A stretch of DNA of 25,991 bases from a virus. This document shows positions 23,248 through 25,991 of the stretch, in pieces. The stretch's first letter is position 1; every line of letters starts with the position of its first letter. The position numbers were made by a program, and so were the translations under genes. The notes beneath the pieces are model-generated. The model was not told the origin of the DNA. It made no database searches and worked only from the letters and a program-made list of their open reading frames with translations. The DNA lies in IMG/VR virus record IMGVR_UViG_3300010413_000189, positions 1 to 25,991 of that record, one strand, 5' to 3'.

Positions 23248-23553
23248 TTACACCAGACTCCAGGCGCATCTAGGAAAGGAGGCGGGGGAACTTTTCTCAT
23301 TTGTGGCAACAGCCCCCAGTGCCCTCATTGTTATACATCGCCACATTATCGTCAGACGAGATAGTATAGGAATCCCCGCACGTAGTGTATGGAGTCCAGA
23401 CCCAAGTAGGCTTCCACTGCGGCCAAACATAACCCCAAGTTGGGCTCCACTCGGGCTCCACTCTCGTCCGCATTTTGAACAATAGACCCTATCACAATGT
23501 GGACATACGTGTAAGGAATGCTCGCAACAATGTCCATGTACATGACAACTCAT
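23248..23553 (-). CDS. zinc-ribbon protein, frameshifted by an 11-bp duplication
   Basis: The first 32 residues hold C-P-H-C-D-R-V-Y-C-S-K-C-G-R-E-W, a clear C-x-x-C...C-x-x-C zinc ribbon after a His/Cys-rich start. After residue 32 the open frame becomes low quality. The other frame instead gives a W/Y/T-rich tail ending G-G-C-C-H-K (stop at 23297). From memory, a tail of this kind is normal for this small phage protein family. An exact 11-bp tandem duplication at the junction explains the shift. Removing one copy restores an 81-aa protein. Confidence 0.65.
   Translation of the reverse strand: MSCHVHGHCCEHSLHVCPHCDRVYCSKCGREWSPSGAQLGVMFGRSGSLLGSGLHTLRAGIPILSRLTIMWRCITMRALGAVATNEKSSPASFPRCAWSLV
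23297..23463 (-). other. out-of-frame C-terminal remnant of the zinc-ribbon gene
   Basis: In the alternative frame this stretch encodes a tail rich in Trp, Tyr, Thr and Pro that ends C-C-H-K and stop. It joins the zinc ribbon directly if one 11-bp copy is removed. Confidence 0.7.
23442..23463 (-). repeat. exact 11-bp tandem duplication
   Basis: GGGCTCCACTC occurs twice back to back (23442-23452 and 23453-23463). Eleven is not a multiple of three, so the second copy shifts the frame. Confidence 0.95.
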
Positions 23554-23756
23554 AATTTACACCCTCTATGTTCATTAATCCATTCAACTATTTTTTCTTG
23601 TTCATGTTTAACTCGAGTCATATCTGACTCGTAATACTTATCCCACACATAGGCGAAATTTGCCAAACGTAGAGCTACTTCTTTATGAAACGCAGAGTCA
23701 AACTCTGGAAATACGTCTTTGAGTAGATTCTCAAAGGCGATTACAGCGTCACACAC
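23550..23756 (-). CDS. hypothetical protein (68 aa)
   Basis: A small helical protein with C-D-A-V-I-A-F-E-N-L-L-K-D-V-F-P near the start and a charged C-terminus. It lies 6 bases after the portal gene and overlaps the zinc-ribbon start by 4 bases. No family recognised. Confidence 0.7.
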   Translation of the reverse strand: MCDAVIAFENLLKDVFPEFDSAFHKEVALRLANFAYVWDKYYESDMTRVKHEQEKIVEWINEHRGCKL

Positions 23757-23762
23757 GTTAAG

Positions 23763-25376
23763 TTACCTCCCACTACGTCCAGTACCACGTTTAAAGCCAA
23801 ACGGAGTTGTTGTACCTGTCTGTGATCGTTCTGTGTCAATAGCTACAGGCTTGGATTGATCCTGTATAACATTACCCATACTGTTTTGCGTGAATTCGTC
23901 TTGCGGATTCTCCTCGTCGAACATACGCTCCAAGTCAGCATAGGTATACTGGTCGCTGACAATAGCCCGTCTCTGCAACTCCTCAAAGACTAGCCGTTTC
24001 GGCAGCACACCAAATTGGGCACCTCGCAGTAGCACCTCAGCGTCAAGAGTCTGCATCCAGCGGAACTGAGTATTAACCTCAACGCTCCCGCCGTCATCTT
24101 TATCGAGATACATAGCAGTATACTTCAGACACAGTTCGATGAAGTCAACGAAGAGCAGCGCCCAAGACTTAAGAGTACTATCACTCTCACCTGAAGCCAA
24201 CGCTTTTTCCGTAGCAGTTATTGTGCCAGTTTTGGGCATCAAAAGCTGAAGCCCCCACATCGCCATTTTGGTTTCTAGGTCGACTAGGTGAGTGTGGCCT
24301 GCGCCTATAGCGCCCCCTGTATGTTCAACATACTTGAGGTCTCCTTCTGGACTATCCGAATGAATCAATCTGTTGGGTCCTATTTCGATCTGGTCGAGCT
24401 TTTCTGGCTCGACAAGCTCCTTCCCGAACAAGATTGGGAGACGTGTGAAGTGTAAGATATTCATCTGATCACTGGTTGACTGCCAGTGAGCTAAGTTCAT
24501 ATAGGCTAAGTCTTCCAATGGAGGCTCGGCAGTAAGGGCAGACAACCGTTCACCGGGCATGAATACAGCTAGTGGCACTACATCTAACGACGTAGAACCC
24601 TCTCCGATCAGATACCAGTCTACTTCGCCCTTCCTCTCCTGCTCTTCGTACAGACGCCACCTACCCGGCTCCAAAACACGGATTCGATTGACGTACTCAA
24701 CTCCAAAATCTCCGTCATCGACTTCTTCAACTTCCTTGATTCGTACCTGGGTAAATACTTCCTTTCCGTCTACACGTTTAGTCCTCCACCCGATGATGGC
24801 AGACGTCTGAATGTGAACCCAGTACGGCCGAGTTCCTGTCTGCTTAACATCAGCTAGGGATACATCTCCTGTAACAGAGATACTCGGAAAGTCTACCAGC
24901 ACACAGGTACAGCCGTCAGTGATACCTGCCTGAAAAACAGGCTTCAAAAACCCATCCAAATTATTGCCTTTGAGGTCGATATCCTCCTCGTACCCCTCTG
25001 TACTGCCAGTTTTTAGCTCGGTTGGCACGTCGTCCAGCAGTTTTACGGGCTGAGCGAATACTTGGCCGCCCAAGTATGAGATCGTACGTCCAAAGGCGTT
25101 AAATAGATAGGAACGTTTAAGTCTGTTCTGGTAGTTGTCGTTGCTCTCTTTAGGTTCTTTAGGCAGATACTTTTGACCGGCCTTTTTCATGGCGTGCGTG
25201 CCACCTAAGAGAGTATTGGGAAGTTCGAGTCGCCGCTGGTGTTTGATGTACTCCTGACGCGGAATTTCCACACCGTCGGACGTCTCTTGACTTTCTCCGC
25301 GTAACAGAGGCTCGTACGAGGCGATTCTTTCCTCAACTACCGTTTCACCCGTGAGTTCGTCCACCAAATATGCCAT
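23763..25376 (-). CDS. portal protein (DUF4055-like)
   Basis: A 537-aa protein with the features of DUF4055-type portals. The N-terminal block holds Y-L-P-K-E-P-K-E-S-N-D-N-Y-Q-N-R-L, followed by R-T-I-S-Y-L-G-G-Q-V-F-A-Q-P. Next come G-C-T-C-V-L-V-D-F-P, Y-W-V-H-I-Q-T-S-A-I-I-G-W-R and M-N-L-A-H-W-Q-S-T-S-D-Q. The length is normal for portals. Portals form the ring at one capsid corner through which DNA is pumped. Its place one gene after the terminase agrees. GAGG eight bases before the ATG supports the start. Confidence 0.9.
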   Translation of the reverse strand: MAYLVDELTGETVVEERIASYEPLLRGESQETSDGVEIPRQEYIKHQRRLELPNTLLGGTHAMKKAGQKYLPKEPKESNDNYQNRLKRSYLFNAFGRTISYLGGQVFAQPVKLLDDVPTELKTGSTEGYEEDIDLKGNNLDGFLKPVFQAGITDGCTCVLVDFPSISVTGDVSLADVKQTGTRPYWVHIQTSAIIGWRTKRVDGKEVFTQVRIKEVEEVDDGDFGVEYVNRIRVLEPGRWRLYEEQERKGEVDWYLIGEGSTSLDVVPLAVFMPGERLSALTAEPPLEDLAYMNLAHWQSTSDQMNILHFTRLPILFGKELVEPEKLDQIEIGPNRLIHSDSPEGDLKYVEHTGGAIGAGHTHLVDLETKMAMWGLQLLMPKTGTITATEKALASGESDSTLKSWALLFVDFIELCLKYTAMYLDKDDGGSVEVNTQFRWMQTLDAEVLLRGAQFGVLPKRLVFEELQRRAIVSDQYTYADLERMFDEENPQDEFTQNSMGNVIQDQSKPVAIDTERSQTGTTTPFGFKRGTGRSGR

Positions 25377-25393
25377 AAAATCCTCAAATTTTG

Positions 25394-25468
25394 GCCTGTA
25401 CAGGCAATTTTCTGGCTTGTACTAGCCGTTTTTGGCTTGTACAAGCGATTTTTTCAGCCTGTACAGGC
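25394..25468. promoter_or_regulatory. cluster of four GTAC-centred palindromes upstream of the portal gene
   Basis: Four palindromes share the form GCyTGTACArGC: 25394-25405, 25414-25427 (imperfect), 25435-25446 and 25457-25468. The first and last are identical. Their centres are 21, 20 and 22 bp apart, about two DNA turns. A run of four to six T (plus strand) follows each one. The cluster fills the 102-bp gap before the portal gene. It looks like a set of operators or a protein-binding array. Confidence 0.8.
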
Positions 25469-25478
25469 ACTTTTTGCA

Positions 25479-25736
25479 TTAATTTACTGTAGGTTCGTCC
25501 GTTTGGAAGAATAACCTACAGGATGGACATTCCAACATAATGTCCAGTAAGGCGTTAACTTTCTCATCCTCTAGACAGACGATATTATTCGCCGCATCCA
25601 GTAAACAGCGAAAAGCCGCACTCACTGGAAGATCAGCAGGAAATGTACGCAAGACGTCGATCAAGTCGCTTACAGTAGCATTATCCTTGAGTATCGTACT
25701 GTCCCCCGCATAAAATGAAATTTCTCCAAAGAACAT
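25479..25736 (-). CDS. small hypothetical phage protein (85 aa)
   Basis: An 85-aa protein with T-V-S-D-L-I-D-V-L-R-T-F-P-A-D-L-P-V, a pattern common in small phage proteins that begin with a helix ending in F-P-x-D-x-P-V. Cysteines near the C-terminus (C-L-E-D, C-P-S-C) might bind metal. It lies between the terminase and the palindrome cluster. Function unknown. Confidence 0.7.
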   Translation of the reverse strand: MFFGEISFYAGDSTILKDNATVSDLIDVLRTFPADLPVSAAFRCLLDAANNIVCLEDEKVNALLDIMLECPSCRLFFQTDEPTVN

Positions 25737-25742
25737 AATTTT

Positions 25743-25991
25743 TTACCACAACAGCTCGACGCTGCGACTTTCCAAAGATTGGATGGGGAATTTCTCGACA
25801 ACATAGTATCCCAGAGCGTCAGTTAAGTGAGTCAGCATCGGATCAGAGCGTTTGTCGATGGACCCATCCGCCGACCCCTCTAAAATACGCGTACCTTCAA
25901 AATCAGTGACGAGATTCGGGCATCTGTCCTTATCTACGCACAGCCTGACAATGCCGCTGGCAGACATCAGACGCGAGTTGACCGCATTAAC
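25743..25991 (-). CDS. terL: terminase large subunit, partial (C-terminal 82 residues)
   Basis: The frame is open to the right window edge, so the start is missing. The visible part reads N-A-V-N-S-R-L, L-V-T-D-F-E-G and K-R-S-D-P-M-L-T-H-L-T-D-A-L-G-Y-Y. The H-x-x-D-A-x-x-Y-Y end is the classic C-terminal nuclease signature of large terminases. The enzyme cuts concatemeric DNA and drives it into the prohead. Position next to the portal gene agrees. Confidence 0.85.
   Translation of the reverse strand, partial: VNAVNSRLMSASGIVRLCVDKDRCPNLVTDFEGTRILEGSADGSIDKRSDPMLTHLTDALGYYVVEKFPIQSLESRSVELLW

Noticed and set aside
23162-23485. Plus-strand ORFs over the zinc-ribbon gene and the gap
   Set aside because: They overlap the minus-strand gene, have no suitable ribosome site at the start codon and no recognisable protein features.
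23442-23553. Programmed -1 frameshift as the cause of the zinc-ribbon break
   Set aside because: No slippery heptamer is visible at the junction, and the exact 11-bp duplication explains the shift better.
25394-25468. Four palindromes as LexA (SOS) boxes
   Set aside because: They contain CTGTACAG without the eight-base spacer of the gammaproteobacterial box and do not fit the usual alphaproteobacterial pattern.

Overview
The window is a stretch of a tailed double-stranded DNA phage genome (Caudoviricetes). Every supported gene lies on the minus strand, so the genome reads right to left, from position 25991 towards 1. Genes are tightly packed, with frequent TAATG or ATGA stop-start overlaps. 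No tRNA, rRNA, integrase or CRISPR array was seen. The host cannot be named from the sequence. The gene content fits an uncultured aquatic or anaerobic bacterium's phage, but that is only an impression.

Packaging and head module (25991-17484): the C-terminal end of the large terminase, a small hypothetical protein, a DUF4055-type portal, two small proteins (one a frameshifted zinc-ribbon protein), a fibre-like beta protein, a frameshifted conserved virion-type protein, an MttB-superfamily methyltransferase, a metallophosphoesterase with an N-terminal DNA-binding-like repeat, a scaffold-like protein, the major capsid protein and a Bbp16-like decoration protein. A strong intrinsic terminator (17421-17458) ends this block. 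A 75-bp cluster of four GTAC-centred palindromes sits just upstream of the portal gene.

Sugar and connector module (17395-11025): a Pro/Ala-rich protein, a family-2 glycosyltransferase, a WbpB-like sugar dehydrogenase and a WbpD-like sugar acetyltransferase. Small hypothetical and zinc-ribbon genes are interleaved with them. Three small, very basic proteins, a DnaT-like head-tail adaptor and several conserved but unnamed phage proteins follow.

Adsorption/fibre module (11016-1): a tandemly duplicated two-gene unit, a small beta protein, and then four paralogous fibre-like genes of 289, 1051, 796 and at least 531 aa. Three of them carry long arrays of a 22-residue repeat with an H-x-H-T-A-E core, about 48 units in all. 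Known phage fibres bind metal ions through H-x-H motifs, so these may be metal-stabilised fibres. This is the most striking feature of the window. No tail tube, tape-measure or lysis gene is visible here.

The head genes build and fill the capsid, the adaptors join it to the tail, and the leftmost genes probably recognise the host surface. The sugar genes could change host surface glycans or decorate the virion. The methyltransferase and phosphoesterase are accessory genes of unknown benefit.
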